A DNA stretch of 64,000 bases from Przewalskia tangutica (GCA_029844215.1 JAQGDG010000257.1:124001-188000); one strand, 5' to 3'; shown: positions 33,745 through 46,824, counted from the first letter of the stretch. Notes: a model not told the origin generated them from the sequence alone. A program made the numbers and translations.

Positions 33745-34177
33745 TGTCACGACCCGACCTCGGGCCCGTGACTGGTGCCTTACCCTGGGAACCCTAGTGA
33801 TACAACATCAGAGAAACTCAGCGGAAATAAAAACTTAAACAGGAAACAAGATACATTATAAGAAAATAGGCCAACCAAAACGGTCGCCTTCATGTATATA
33901 CATATAATCGAACAGTTACAATCCTTTACAAACCCTGCCCACAACAGTACTACAGACCTCTAAGAATGTAACAACAACCATGGCGGGACAGGGCCCCGCC
34001 ATACCCATGAATGTACAAGTACCTACAATGACAGGGGACTATACCAAAAGATAAGCCTCCGGAGAAACGGAGCTTCCCAAACGCTGAACTGCGATCCTAT
34101 GAGCGAGGATCAACAACTGGTGTACCTCTACCTGCGGCATGAACGCAGCCCCCCGAAGGAGGTCAGTACAACAGGTA
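33745..34177 (-). mobile_element. LTR D, 3' terminal part
   Basis: A minus-strand LTR end (GGGTCGTGACA) touching the virus at 33745. It contains the GGGACAGGGC...GCCATACC block and the conserved 'aaggaggtcagtac' stretch, and is cut at 34177 by element C. It resumes at 43583. Bases 34173-34177 (AGGTA) are the target duplication of C. Confidence 0.9.
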
Positions 34178-37100
34178 TGTTATATCCCGTATTTCCAGAG
34201 TATGTACGTGAGGACGTACGTAGAAAAGTTTGGGCTTTAAAGTAGGCTTGGCCGATTTTATTTTGTGCACAACACCCGATTAGAGTCGTTTTTCGACGAA
34301 ACGTTTTACATAACTTGCGAAGGGAAAATTCCGGCTATGTCATTTTTAATTTTTGCGGATTTTTCCGAGAGACGAACGTGTTGGACAACAAGAGGCGCCA
34401 CTTGGCACCCTCTCATGGACCTATGGGGCAGAATGAGCCGAATTGGACCTTGGGGTTGGTAGGATATTTTGTGTGTTGATTGATAAAGTGGGACCCACAC
34501 ACTTGTCCAAATCTTGACCTTACACTTGCCTTGCACTTGGCATCATCTTGGCCATTGGTTGGCCTTTGCTTGACCTATAAATACCCTCCCTTTGAAGACT
34601 TATTCATCCTAAAATGTTCTAAGTCTTAGAAATCCTCCTCCTCCTTCTTGTTGTTCTCGTCCTCCCCTTCGAGAGGCCCCTGGCCGAGAGTTCTCCCCCC
34701 TTGGCCGAGTACCCCCAGTGGGGTAGGCCGAGGTATACACCCCCTTGTGGTGTTGTCTCGTATAAATACCCTCTTGGTAGAAATACTCTCAAAAGTATTG
34801 TTACTATACCCAAATTACCTTAGCCGTATACCTTGTTGTATTCTAAGGTTATACCTATACTGGCGGAAAATACTATTATACTTCCCACTACAAAACCGAA
34901 ACCCTAAGGAAAATCTCCATAGTTAGTTGGAGTGTTATGTAGAAGTTGGTTAGAACTTCTAAGGGTGGTTTGGAGCGGGTTGGAGCGCACGGAGTTGGAG
35001 CTAAACGTTGCCCAGGATCGACATCTCTACTTGGATAATTATGGGCTTATCGAGGTAATTATCTGTCCCCCTATTGTAATTGGAGATTACATGTTGTAGG
35101 AATATATAGTTGAAGTATACTATATATAGAACTGAACATAGCTTTGTGGCAATGTCTTTGGACTTAAGCCTGAATTAAAAGAAGAGAATCGAATCAGTAA
35201 TTACGTAGGATCAGTATTACAAGAGACTTGTGTAAGTTTGACGGGTAGGGAAGGGCTGCCCAATTTTCCCGTAGGATCTTGTATCTAGATTTATTCTACC
35301 GAGTAGTCTAGACTTTGATAGACTTGTATAACCTGTATAGGTTGAATGTTCTGCAAGTAGCATGTGCTACTTGAGAAGGTGGACCAGGCTAGCCGGGTTA
35401 TAGCCGTGGAGCGATTTGCTAATAGTCGATAATCGTCGCGAGGTATGTGAACCTCTTCCTATCTCTTCCAGCATGATATGTGTGTAACTATGTAGTACGG
35501 TAGACGTACGTGTGTTAATTGAACGTAGTTATACGGCAATGTCTTTTGACTTAAGCCCGAATAATAATAATCTTGAAGTAGTTCAAGAGAATTAAGAACT
35601 GTTTTTAAAAGAAGAGTAATACTTGGTTTTAAAAGCTTAAGAGTTATACTAGCTTTATGGGAAGTTAGGTATAACGGCTTAAGAGAGATAAAACGAATGA
35701 TTTATTTATTTTAGAAGTTAAGAGACTTGATCTTGTAAGATAAGAGACTTAACTTAAATAAATTATATGAATTTTGTGTGAAACCTCATTCGTGAGTAAT
35801 GAGTACTTGATTTTTAAAAGGGATAATGTTTTACTGATTTCGGAAATCAGAATGTGTATCGACAAACCATCGCGTTAATTAAAGGGAAATGTTTTGATTA
35901 ATGAAGTATTAATAAAACCGAGAAGCTTCCATCCGCATGTAAGCTAAGATGAGACAAAATGATATTTCCTAGATCATGGCTGCTGTAATAAGATTGTTAT
36001 AAACAAGAATATCCTACTCACATATAAGGCTTATGTTTCTCAGATTGTTTAAAAGAGAATTATATTCTTAAATGAATAAGACTATGAACTACGAAACCTT
36101 TCTAAAATAAGAAACATGAACATTTGAAATTAGGCAAACTTGAACGTTTGGAAAATAATGTTGTTACTTGATTTTACAAAGGGAAGTGTTTGGTTTACTT
36201 AAAAAGATAGTCACTCTATTTTATACTACGGGTATTGTGTGACTTCTGTGAAAGAAACGGATCTTTTAAAGAGTTAATATATGAAGTACTTTGGGGATAA
36301 AAACCCGATCTTGTTAATCATATAGTAGAAAGTGCCTTGTGTGTATAACTTGATTGTGTTGGGTTGTGATAGCCTTGTAATACTTTCTTGTTGATTTGTT
36401 AAGTAAACATGCTAGGATGCTACGTGTGTTAGTATCTTGTGATGTTTGTGTAAAGGGGTTTCCCCTCGATTGCGCTCAAATTGTTTCACTATCAGCCGAT
36501 ATGTTGGTATTATACCACTCACCTTGACTTGTTTCCGGAGGTTAAGCTGCCCTCCGATGCGGGGTAGACTCAGGCGGGTCTGTGAGACCTATGATTCGAG
36601 GATACCTCATGCGGGTCCCAGGGGCCTATGCGGAGCTACGAGAGTTCCAGGTTAGTGTGCGTCCTTTATGGGCATGCGGTCCATGTGGCCATGCGGACTG
36701 CGAAGTCCAGGCGGATGCCGGGGAGTAGCTACCCTCGATGCGGGGTTATACCTCATGCGGGCCTATGAGATTGGCCTATGCGAGTCGCGGAAGTTCGGGG
36801 CTAGACGCGCGCATTAGATATCGCGCGAGTGGCCAGCTTTGATCATGTGACGGTCTAGACAGATCTCATGATACAGTTTATGACCTTGTTGGTACTGTGG
36901 GTTTTAGTAGTCGGCTATGCCTTCGTACTTACCCCGTACGGTTTTATTATAACACAGGTGGGACCTGGTGTTCATGTGTGTTCCTTGGTGCTTTCATATC
37001 ATAGACTGCCGGCAGTGAGGAATGTGTTCCACGGGCACGATTGATGTTGTGGGCGTGAGACCCATTGTTATGTTTGAGTGACGACTTGAGGGCGTGAGTC

Positions 37101-37633
37101 CCTGACTTGACATGACTGCTTATTTATTGTAAACTGTAGTTTGGTTATCATACATGTCTCCTGCTTTATATAGACTACTATGATTTCATTTACGTGATTT
37201 CGGCCACATACTTGGTACTGTTATCGACCTCTTCGGGCTGCGTTCATGCCGCAGGTAAAGGTACACCAGTCGTTGATCCTCGCTCTTAGGGTCACAGTTC
37301 AGCGTTTGGGAAAGCTCCGTTTCTCCGGAGGCTTATCTTGGTATAGTCCCCTGTCGTTGTAGGTATTTACATTCAGGGGTATGGCGGGGCCCTGTCCCGC
37401 CATTGTTGTCGTATCATTCGTAGAGGTCTGTAGTACCGCCAGGCGTAATTTGTAAGAGGATGTAATCGTTCGGTTTGAAGTTTTTATATATATATATGCC
37501 GAAGGGCAAGTTTTTCTCAGATTTCTGTTTCTTACTTCATAATATTTTGATGTCTTGTTTTATATTCCACGACACTGATGTATGGCTACTGGGTGCCCGG
37601 TAAGGCACCATCACGCCCGGTTCGGTCGTGACA
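34178..37633 (+). mobile_element. 5' LTR of element C
   Basis: TGTTATATCCCGTATTTCC to GGTCGTGACA, with promoter, paired hairpins and a G+C-rich block at 36530-36900. A TATATATATATATATGCCGAAGGGC stretch occurs near 37487-37508 in a longer AT run. Confidence 0.95.
34576..34583 (+). promoter_or_regulatory. TATA box of element C 5' LTR
   Basis: TATAAATA, 400 bp into the LTR, with the conserved CTTGACC just upstream and TTCATCC downstream. Confidence 0.8.
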
Positions 37634-37637
37634 AAAG

Positions 37638-37649
37638 TGGTATCGAGCG
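37638..37649 (+). promoter_or_regulatory. Primer binding site, element C (altered)
   Basis: TGGTATCGAGCG, with CAG reduced to CG relative to the intact site at 50636. Confidence 0.75.
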
Positions 37650-37830
37650 CTTAATCCTGGAAAGTGTCTACTGCACCGTATCCGAGAGTCTTGATTATCG
37701 GTGTGTGCACCACACCAATAATCGTGAGGCTATAGGATATTTAGATTGGTTTCTATTCTTCTCACTCAGATCGTGCCTTAGAGCCGTGTTGTAAGTTGGA
37801 CCCTCTAAACGTATTTCTTTCCTTACCGCT

Positions 37831-38490
37831 ATGCCTCGCGTAGGCAACCCGCCCGGAGGGCAAGGCGCGGCGGAGCTGCGAGTAGAGTTCGAGGGTTACG
37901 TGGCACAGCCCAATCATTACCTAGGGTAATGCTTCATTCGAGGATTTCTGCGACGTCACTAGCCCCGGAAAGTTTAGCACGGCGGCGGTTCTCTGCGCCA
38001 TGATATTTGAACCTTCGCCCACGACCGAACAGTGAACTTAGATTGCAAGAGACGACCACATTAGCTATGGATTTGGCTACCGAGAGTATACCGATGTACG
38101 CGAGTCTTGATGAATATCAACGAGAGGTTGTGCAAGAGTAGCTCTTGATTAGGCTTCGAGCATGGCTCGTATGCGGGCTCACGCACGCAGCGAGAAACGT
38201 AGATCGACGCGTTAACGGGCGACGAGGTAAGAGGCCGAGCAAGAAGGTCCTTTGGTAACTTTCGAGGCAAGTCACCTCACCGTGATTAGATTGTGCACAT
38301 CCACCGTCGCAGAGAGGTCCTCCACGGGGTTCGGGGCGTTCGGTATGCAGAGTTGGTCGAACTCCGGGGCTTCCGTTCGCTCATGTAATGACGCCATCCC
38401 GGAATGTCGTCTTTTAGTTGGTACTTGTTATACCTATGACCGTCAGGGTCTGATGTCGAAAGAGTGTCCTAGTAGGAGGACTTAGCCTTC
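37831..38490 (+). pseudogene. gag: gag pseudogene of element C
   Basis: It starts ATGCCTCGCGTAGGCAACCC and soon loses frame. A decayed LDDYL block lies at about 38100-38120 and a basic linker after it. The zinc knuckle region (38426-38467) reads CYTYDRQGLMSKEC: the second cysteine is tyrosine and the histidine is leucine, so zinc binding is lost. Element F has exactly the same two losses. The protein would be useless for packaging, so C must have used gag from another element. Confidence 0.8.
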
Positions 38491-38632
38491 AGGATCGGTG
38501 GGTAGTTCGTCATCTTCCCTAGCTATGCGCCCTACGGGGCAGGTTTGATTAGAACGACAAAGGGGAGTGAAGCAGTAGATACAGACATATCTTTAACCCT
38601 CTAGAGTTTTGTATATGGGATAAGGTGAGTAT

Positions 38633-38642
38633 ACCTTAAGTG
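38633..38642 (+). promoter_or_regulatory. Splice-donor-like site after gag, element C
   Basis: AGGTGAGTAT, a consensus plant 5' splice site, followed by ACCTTAAGTG. The same context occurs in A (19036) and Y (10877-10868 minus), and in degraded form in F (51655). Confidence 0.4.
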
Positions 38643-39242
38643 TTATGTTCAGATAGCATGGTGTAAATTGTGATTAGGAAATCATGGTTAGTTAACCAAG
38701 TAAGATTTGGGGGATAGAGAAGGTGTGAGCCTTAGAGTTTTATACGTAGAGACCTTAGAGGTAAGGCCATCTCGAGTAAAGAGGTATGTTTATGTTTGAC
38801 CCTTATCGGAGTGCATAGTGCACGTGAGCTATGTTTGGGATAGGTCCCTAAGTAGTGTGGATTGAAAGGGGGTAGTTGAGCTAAGAGGACCGCTAGGTTT
38901 TCGTAACGTGGATTAGTGAGATTGTTCCGGATCGGGGAGCTAGTATTGTGCGCGTTGCCGGGTCGGGTTGAGGCCATGTTGCGGGTCAACCCGCGGCATG
39001 TGTGGTGGTGGGGTCAGTTTGTGTTGGTCCCGCCGGGTGGTAGGGTCACGAGGGTGTTAGGCCCAAGTTTAGTTAACTAGCGTACGAGTTCGTGGATGCG
39101 TTCAACCAGTAGTCAGGCCGAGGAGGTCAGCCCGTCTTGTCTTCTAGCAAAGACCTTGTACTCAGCAGTGTTGATTATATCAGAAAGGTTGTAAGGCTGC
39201 ACGGGGTGCCTAGCTTCACCTTATGACAGACACTAGAACCTC

Positions 39243-39323
39243 AGGGATCGCATGCAGTCCGGTACCATTTGTTGGGTCGCCGGAGTGACACTAGAACCTC
39301 GCGGCAAAGTGACAAAAGTGGTA
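39243..39323 (+). repeat. LTR-end/primer-site cassette inside interior of C
   Basis: AGGGATCGCATGCAGTCCGG through AAAGTGACAAAAGTGGTA. It lies about 600 bp upstream of where the same cassette sits in A and F. A 14-bp direct repeat GACACTAGAACCTC flanks its first part. Confidence 0.8.
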
Positions 39324-39469
39324 TACGGCTGTTTTTGTTTCTGGAAGTTTTACCAGGCAGGGTTAGGAACTCAGGTGAGTCTCAGAATCGCATTCGCCCT
39401 CGGGCCAGTGTTTGGATTTCAGGGGTAGTTGTGGGGATTGTTGTCTCCTGTAGAGAGAAGTGTTTTTAG

Positions 39470-39830
39470 CTACCATTTTGGTGTTCGGATGTCGCCTTAT
39501 GAAGCCTTGTAGGGGCGGAAGTGTAAGTTGCCGGTCGATTGGTTCGATGCTGGCAAGGTTCAGATAGTTGGTTCAGGCTTGTTCCAGCAGACTGTGGATA
39601 GGGTGTGACGAGTTTTGGAAAACAGAGGGAACTTAGCCCGAGTTACTTTGGGCCTTTTTGAGTTCATGTGAAGAATAGGCCAGGTTGCCTATATGTTAGC
39701 ATTTGCCGTCCGACTTAGGAGGCAGTACGTCCGGTCTTTCGTATTGTTATGTTCGGGAAAGTATCGGAGATCCATCCAGAGTGTTCCCAGTTAATGATGA
39801 CCACGTTAGAGATAGTAACCCCGAGTTTTG
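39470..39830 (+). pseudogene. Integrase C-terminal remnant, element C
   Basis: Traces of MSPYEALYGRKC (39488-39525), RIGQVAY in the GPY/F segment (39673-39700) and IGDPSRVFPV (39765-39800) can be read in shifting frames. They match the end of the integrase gene in element E. It is a leftover of deletion, with no coding capacity. Confidence 0.65.
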
Positions 39831-40133
39831 AACCGGAGCGACTTAAATGTGGTAGGTTATGAGAAAGAGTTCGAGTGTACAACACGTAAGGGAAGAAGCG
39901 GGCATGTATGGCGAGCATAGGTGTGATCATTTCTTTTGTAAAGAGAAGGTGCGAAGGAAGTATATTTTAGACCCCGGTGAGAGGTGCTTGTGGTGATGTT
40001 AGAGGTGTTTCCTCGTGGACTTGGATGTAAGTATTCGTGCGGATGTTTCTGTGGCCAGTTGTGGCAGGTTTGTTCTCGTAAGTATAGTAGTAAAGACTAT
40101 ACTGGCGCACGTTTGTTTTGAGACTTAGAAGGA

Positions 40134-40167
40134 ACATTCGGGACGAATGTTTCTAAGGAGGGGAGAA
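40134..40167 (+). promoter_or_regulatory. Palindrome and polypurine tract, element C
   Basis: ACATTCG-GGA-CGAATGT at 40134-40150, then AAGGAGGGGAGAA touching the 3' LTR at 40168. Confidence 0.9.
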
Positions 40168-43100
40168 TGTTATACCCCGTATTTCCAGAGTATGTACGTG
40201 AGGACGTACGTAGAAAAGTTTGGGCTTTAAAGTAGGCTTGGCCGATTTTATTTTGTGCACAACACCCGATTAGAGTCGTTTTTCGACGAAACGTTTTACA
40301 TAACTTGCGAAGGGAAAATTCCGGCTATGTCATTTTTAATTTTTGCGGATTTTTCCGAGAGACGAAACGTGTTGGACCAACAAGAGGGCGCCACTTGGCA
40401 CCCTCTCATTGGTGGACCTATGGGGCGGTAATGAGCCGAATTGGACCCTTGGGGTTGGTAGGATATTTTGTGTGTTGATTGATAAAGTGGGACCCACACA
40501 CACTTGTCCAAATCTTGACCTTACACTTGCCTTGCACTTGGCATCATCTTGGCCATTAGTTGGCCTTTGCTTGACCTATAAATACCCCTCCCTTTGAAGA
40601 CTTATTCATCCTAAAATGTTCTAAGTCTTAGAAATCCTCCCCCTCCCTTCTTGTTGTTCTCGTCCTCCCCCTTTGAGAGGCCCTTGCCGAGAGTTCTCCC
40701 CTCGTCGAGAGTACCCCTGAGTGGTAGGCCGAGGGTATACACCCCCTTGTGGTGTTGTCTCGTATAAATACCCCTCTTGGTAGAAATACTCAAAAGTATT
40801 GTTACTATACTCAAATTACCTTAGCCGTATACCTTGTTGTATTCTAAGGTTATACCTATACTGGTGGAAAATACTATTATACTTCCCGTCCACAAAACCA
40901 AACCCTAAGGAAAATCTCCATAGTTAGTTGGAGTGTTATGTAGAAGTTGGTTAGAACTTCTAAGGGTGGTTTGGAGCGGTTGGAGCGCACGAGTTGGAGC
41001 TAAACGTTGCCCGGGATCGACATCTCTACTTGGATAATTATGGGCTTATCGAGGTAATTATCATCCCCTATGTAATTGGAGATTACATGTTGCAGAATAT
41101 ATAGTTGAAGTATACTATATATAGAATCGAGCATAGCTTTGTGGCAATGTCTTTGGACTTAAGCCCAATTAAAAGAAGAGAATCGAACTGTAATTACGTA
41201 GGATCGTATTACAAGAGACTTGTAAGTTTGTGGGTAGGAAGGGCTGCCCAATTTTCCGTAGGATCTTGTATCTAGATTTATTCTACCGAGTAGTCTAGAC
41301 TTTCATAGACTTGTATAACTGTATAGGTTGAATGTCGCAAGTAGCATGTGCTACTTGAGAAGGTGGACCGAGCTAGCGGGTTATAGCCGTGGAAGCGATT
41401 TGCTAATAGTCGATAATCGTCGCGAGGTATGTGAACCTCTTCCTATCTCTTCCAAAGATGATATGTGTGTAACTATGTAGTACGGTAGACGACGTGTTAA
41501 TTGAACGTAGTTGTACGGCAATGTCTTTTGACTTAAGCCCGAATAATAATAATCTTGAAGTAGTTCAAGAGAATCAAGAACTGTTTTTAAAAGAAGAGTA
41601 ATACTTGGTTTTAAAAGCTTAAGAGTTATACTAGCTTTATGGGAAGTTAGGTATAACGGCTTAAGAGAGATAAAAACGAATGATTTATTTATTTTCGAAG
41701 TTAAGAGACTTGATCTTGTAAGATAAGAGACTTAACTTAAATAAATTATATGAATTTTGTGTGAAACCTCATTCGTGAGTAATGAGTACTTGATTTTTAA
41801 AAGGGATAATGTTTTACTGATTTCGGAAATCAGAATGTGTATCGACAAACCACTGCAGCGTTAATAAAGGGAAATGTTTTGATTAATGAAGTATTAATAA
41901 AACCAGTAGAAACTTCCATCTGCATAGAAGCTAAGATGAGACAAAATGATATTTCCTAGATCATGGTTGCTGTAATAAGATTGTTATAAACAAGAATATC
42001 CTACTCACATATAAGGCTTATGTTTCTCAGATTGTTTAAAAGAGAATTATATTCTTAAATGAATAAGACTATGAACTACGAAACCTTTCTAAAATAAGAA
42101 ACATGAACATTTGAAATTAGGCAAACTTGAACGTTTGGAAAATAATGTTGTTACTTGATTTTACAAAGGGAAGTGTTTGGTTTACTTAAAAAGATAGTCA
42201 CTCTATTTTATACTACGGGTATTGTGTGACTTCTGTGAAAGAAACGGATCTTTTAAAGAGTTAATATATGAAGTACTTTGGGGATAAAAACCCGATCTTG
42301 TTAATCATATAGTAGAAAGTGCCTTGTGTGTATAACTTAATTGTGTTGGGTTGTGATAGCCTTGTAATACTTTCTTGTTGATTTGTTAAGTAAACATGCT
42401 AGGATGCTACGTGTGTTAGTATCTTGTGATGTTTGTGTAAAGGGGTTTCCCCTCGATTGCGCTCAAATTGTTTCACTATCACCGATATGTTGGTATTATA
42501 CCACTACCTTGACTTGTTTCCGAGGTTAAAGCGCCTCCACGCGGTAGACTCAAAGTGTCTGTGAGACCTATGATTCGAGGATACCTACGCGGTCCTGGGC
42601 CTATGCGGAGCTACGAGTTCCGGTTAGTGTCGTCCTTTATGGGCATGCGTCCATGTGGCCACGCGATCGCGGTCGAGCGGATGCCGGAGTAGCTACCGAT
42701 GCGGGTTATACCTCACGCGCCTATGAGATTGGCCTATGCGAGTCGCGGAAGTTCCGTGGCTAGACGCGCATTAGATATCGCGCGAGTGGCCGCTTTGATC
42801 ATGTGACGGTGCAGACAGATCTCATGATACGCTTTATGACCTTGTTGATGCCGTAGGTTTTAGTAGTTCGGCTATGCCTTCGCACTTACCGTGCGGTTTT
42901 ATTATAACACAATTGGGACCGGTGTTCATGTGTGTTCCTTGGTGCTTTCATATCATAGATCGCCGGCGGTGAGGAATGTGTTCCACGCACGATTGATGTT
43001 GTGGGCGTGAGACCCATTGTTATGTTTGAGTGACGACTTGAGGCGTGAGTCCTCGACTTGACACGCATCGCTATTTATCAGAATCGTAGTTTGGTTATCA

Positions 43101-43577
43101 TACATGTCTCGCTTTATATAGACTACTATGATTTCATTTACTGATTTCCGCCATACTTGGTACTGTTATCGACCTCTCGGGGCCGCGTCATGCCGCAGTA
43201 AAGGTACACCGCCGTTGATCCTCGCTCTTGTGGTCACAGATCAGCGTTGGGAAAGCTCCGCTTCTCGAGGCTTATCTTGGTATAGTCCTGTCGTTGTAGG
43301 TATTTACATTCGGGGTATGGCGGGCCCTGTCCGCCATTGTTGTCGTATCATTCGTAGAGGTCCAGAGTAATCCGTTGTGGCGTAATTTGTAAGAGGATGT
43401 AATCGCTCGTTTGAAGTTTTTATATATATATATGCCGAAGGGCAAGTTTTTCTCAGATTTCTGTTTCGTACTTCATAATATTTTGATGTCTTGTTTTATA
43501 TTCCGCTGATTACTCTGATGTATGGCTACTTGGGTGCCCGGGGTAAGGCACGATCCACGGCCCGGTTCGTCGTGACA
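40168..43577 (+). mobile_element. 3' LTR of element C
   Basis: TGTTATACCCCGTATTTCC to CGTCGTGACA. Its TATA box is at 40577-40584. It is colinear with the 5' LTR. Confidence 0.95.
40577..40584 (+). promoter_or_regulatory. TATA box of element C 3' LTR
   Basis: TATAAATA in the shared context. Confidence 0.8.
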
Positions 43578-43582
43578 AGGTA

Positions 43583-44399
43583 CCAAGTATGTGAAATCAA
43601 AATATCAGAATGAAATCACATTTCATCATTTTATAAAATCATTTCGAAATAAGTAAACAGTTATGTCAAGTAAGGGGACGCATATCCCCAGAATAATCAC
43701 TCACCCATAACTATGGGTCTCACGCCCATAATATCACTCATGCCCGTGGAACTCATTCTCATCACTGGCAAAGACATGATGTAAAACAACACCCATATGT
43801 GAACTCGAACACTAGATCCCGCTGCGTCGTCAAACCGATCGCCAAGTAGAATCGCTCTATACCAGTTCAAAAGCTAGTCATAAAACTTCACGCAAGGTAC
43901 TGCGAAGCTAATTACGGATCCAAAGCTAGCCACGAATCGCCGAGGCAAGTACCAAAGCTAACGCACTAGCCAACCGCCTCACGAGATATGACCGAGGCAA
44001 GTATCTCAAGCTATCTACCAGAGGCTACCGATACACGAGAAATGACCAGAACAAGTATCTACAGTGTGCCTGAACCACACGTACAAATCAAGCCCGTGAT
44101 TGTTCGTCACCGCGGCAAGCTTCATGGATTAGCGGTCCATGGACTAACAACCTGAACCTCACAATGACCGCATGCCCCGGCATCTCACCTCGGAAGTCAT
44201 GGCCATGAAACCATCCTACTGGACGCATGCCCGTGGAACATCCATCGCGTCAGCATGTCCAAAGGAATAACAAGATGATACTCAAAGTGGGCGACGATAC
44301 TGTGGAAAATCCAACGCCAGCGTCGATGTCCAACAATCAATCGATAACCGCCCTCCCAGAGTCACGGCAAAGACATCAACAAAACACTGTGTTATACCC
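43583..44399 (-). mobile_element. LTR D, middle part
   Basis: Continues LTR D from CCAAGTATGTGAAATC. It contains the variable region with loosely repeated 'gaggcaagtatct' blocks (43920-44070) instead of the 48-bp or 117-bp repeats of the other LTRs. It is cut at 44399 by element E. No gene is seen. Confidence 0.8.
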
Positions 44400-46819
44400 G
44401 ATTTCGCAGTATGTACGTGAGGCGTCGACGAAAGTTTAGCCTTAAAGTAGGCAATGGGACGTTTTTTTGGGCACAACTCACTTAAAGAATCGTTTTCCGA
44501 CGAAACGTTTTACACAACTCGCGTAGGATAAATTCCGGCTATGTCATTTCTAATTTTTGCGGATTTTTCCGAGAGACGAAACACTTTGGACCAACGAGAG
44601 GGCGACACTTGTCACCCTCTCATTGGTGGATGTGGGGCGGCATTAGGCCGAATTGGATGGCCATTTTTGTCTTGGAGTTGGTAGGATATTTTGTGTGCAA
44701 GTTGGCTAAGGACACTTGCCCTAATCCTCACCCTACACTTGCCTTGCACTTGGCATAATCTTGGCCCTTGGTTGGCCACCTCTTGACCTATAAATACCCC
44801 TCTTGTGATGAAGAGTTCTTCATCCACAAACAAACTTTCCAAGTCTAAAATCTTTCCCTCTCCCTTGAGCCTTTTCGTCCAAACACTCCCCCCCCTCCCC
44901 TTTTGAAGCTTGGCCGAGGCAACCCCTCCCCCTAGCCTAGCCGAAACCTACCCCCCTCCCTTGGTAGAAAAGTTGCCTTCTAGTATTGTTATAATGCCCA
45001 AAATACCCTAGCCCAAATCCCTTTGTACTTAGTAGAAGTTGTGAAGAACTTCTAAGGGTTCTTGGAGCTATCTGAGCGACAAATTAGGAGCTAAACCTTG
45101 CTCAGGAGCGACGTTTTTACTCGGATAATTTTGGGCTTATAGAGGTAAATAATCTTACCCTTCTTTTATAATTAGAAAATACATACTGTAGAAGTATAAG
45201 AATAAGTATTAAATACTTAGAAGAATATTACAAAATAGAATTGAATCATATCACAGAAGGGTATAAAGGAAGAATAATTGAACTATACTTACATAGACTG
45301 TTTTCACTGATGACTTATATAGCTCACCGGTAGGAAGTGCTGCCCGACTCTCCGTAGAATTGAGAACCCTCTGCTTAGAATGACCTCTGAGTAGTCTAGA
45401 CTTTGATAGATGTCAGTGACTATTATAGGTGATTCTCTGCTAGACATATTCGACTTGGCAGGTGGATTTCGCCAAGAAGGTATGTGATTCTTCCTATACT
45501 CTTAAGCATGATATTTTAAATATATATAGTACGGTAGACGTACGTGTGTTAACTGAATAATAACTACGGCAATGTCTTTTGACTTAAGCCTAAATAATAC
45601 TTACGGCAATGTCTTGCGACTTAAGCCTGAATAATAAAGATCTTAAAAAGTCTTTCAAAAGAATTATAACACAGTTTTGAAAGAAGAAGAACAGTTGTTT
45701 TTAAAACAAGAAGCTTAAGGGTTATACTAGCTTTATGGGAAGTTAAGTATAACGGCTTAAGTTTTATAAAAAGGAACAGTTTACTTATGTGTTTATAAAA
45801 GACTTGTATTGATTTCTGAAAGGTATAATAAGATGGTTTTGATGAGTAGACATATTGTGATGCTATGTGTTAGTATCTTGTAACGTTTGTGTAAAGAGGT
45901 CAGTCTTACTTATGCTTATGTTGTTTAAACTATAAGCTGTTATGCTAGTACTATATCACTCACCTCTTGAGATGATACCGGGGTTGCCTCCGATGCTGGT
46001 AGACTCAGCGATGCAGGACCATGATTCGAGAATACCTCATGCGGGTCCAGGGGGCCTATGCGGAGCTACGAGAGTTCCAGGTTAGTGTGCGGGGTTATGC
46101 CTCATGCGGTCTATGTGGCCATGCGGACAACGAGTCCAGGACGATGCCGAGGAGTAGCTACCCTCGATGCGGGCCTATGTGAGTGGCCTATGCGGACTAC
46201 GGGAGTCCAGGATTAGGCTTGCAGAATGATAATATGGGCGAGTGGCCCTGCTTCGATCATTCGCAGCCTAGAAAAGACCTATTACAGTTACCTATTGTTG
46301 CTCTTGTTTATGATGTGGCACTATGTGCAGTTACATTGGTTGTTTCGTGCATATTTGTAAAATTGGTTTTTAAAGTGATATGATTTCATTTAAGTACTTT
46401 CTGCTTCACATACTTGGTACTGTTGTCTTGACCTCCTTCGGAGCCGCGTTCACGCCGCAGGTAAGGCAAGCAGTGCTAGATCCACATCCTTAGGATCTTT
46501 GCTTTGGTGTCGTGAGCTCCATCTTCTCCGAGGCTCTACTTTTGGGTATGATCTCCTGTATTGTAGATAGTTTTGTACATTCAGGTATGGCGGCCCTGTC
46601 CGCCATAGTGGTTTACTTCTTTAAGGTCTGTAGTCTATTGTACATTTGGGATGTAATCGCAAAACTTGGGTTATATATATATGCCGAAAGGCAAGCTTTT
46701 CATCGATAAAGCTTTATTTTTATAATGTTTCTGTCTTGTCTTATGTTCCGTGATTACTCGATGTATGACTACTTGGGTGCGGGTAAGGCACGATCCACGC
46801 CCCTGAACCGGTCGTGACA
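44400..46819 (+). mobile_element. 5' LTR of element E (short subfamily)
   Basis: TGTTATACCCGATTTCG to GGTCGTGACA, 2420 bp. Compared with the 3.4-3.7-kb LTRs it lacks the first hairpin of the pair and about 1 kb downstream. It repeats the GGCAATGTCTT...GACTTAAGCC motif twice, 39 bp apart (45567 and 45606). Confidence 0.95.
44789..44796 (+). promoter_or_regulatory. TATA box of element E 5' LTR
   Basis: TATAAATA after CTTGACC, as in the long LTRs. Confidence 0.8.
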
Positions 46820-46824
46820 AAAAG

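Larger units (their letters stand above)
34178..43577 (+). mobile_element. Element C: complete gag-only LTR retrotransposon
   Basis: A 9.4-kb plus-strand element with LTRs of 3.46 and 3.41 kb and a 2.5-kb interior, flanked by perfect AGGTA duplications (34173-34177, 43578-43582). It lies in minus-strand LTR D. It has a primer site, gag pseudogene, splice-donor-like site, LTR-end cassette, integrase remnant and purine tract, but no polymerase. The LTRs differ mostly by small indels at CAG/CTG and C/G-rich motifs. Confidence 0.95.

Noticed and set aside
46183..46383. Possible small membrane protein (66 codons, hydrophobic end)
   Set aside because: It lies in the LTR of E and is not open in the 3' LTR copy near 62640-62860.
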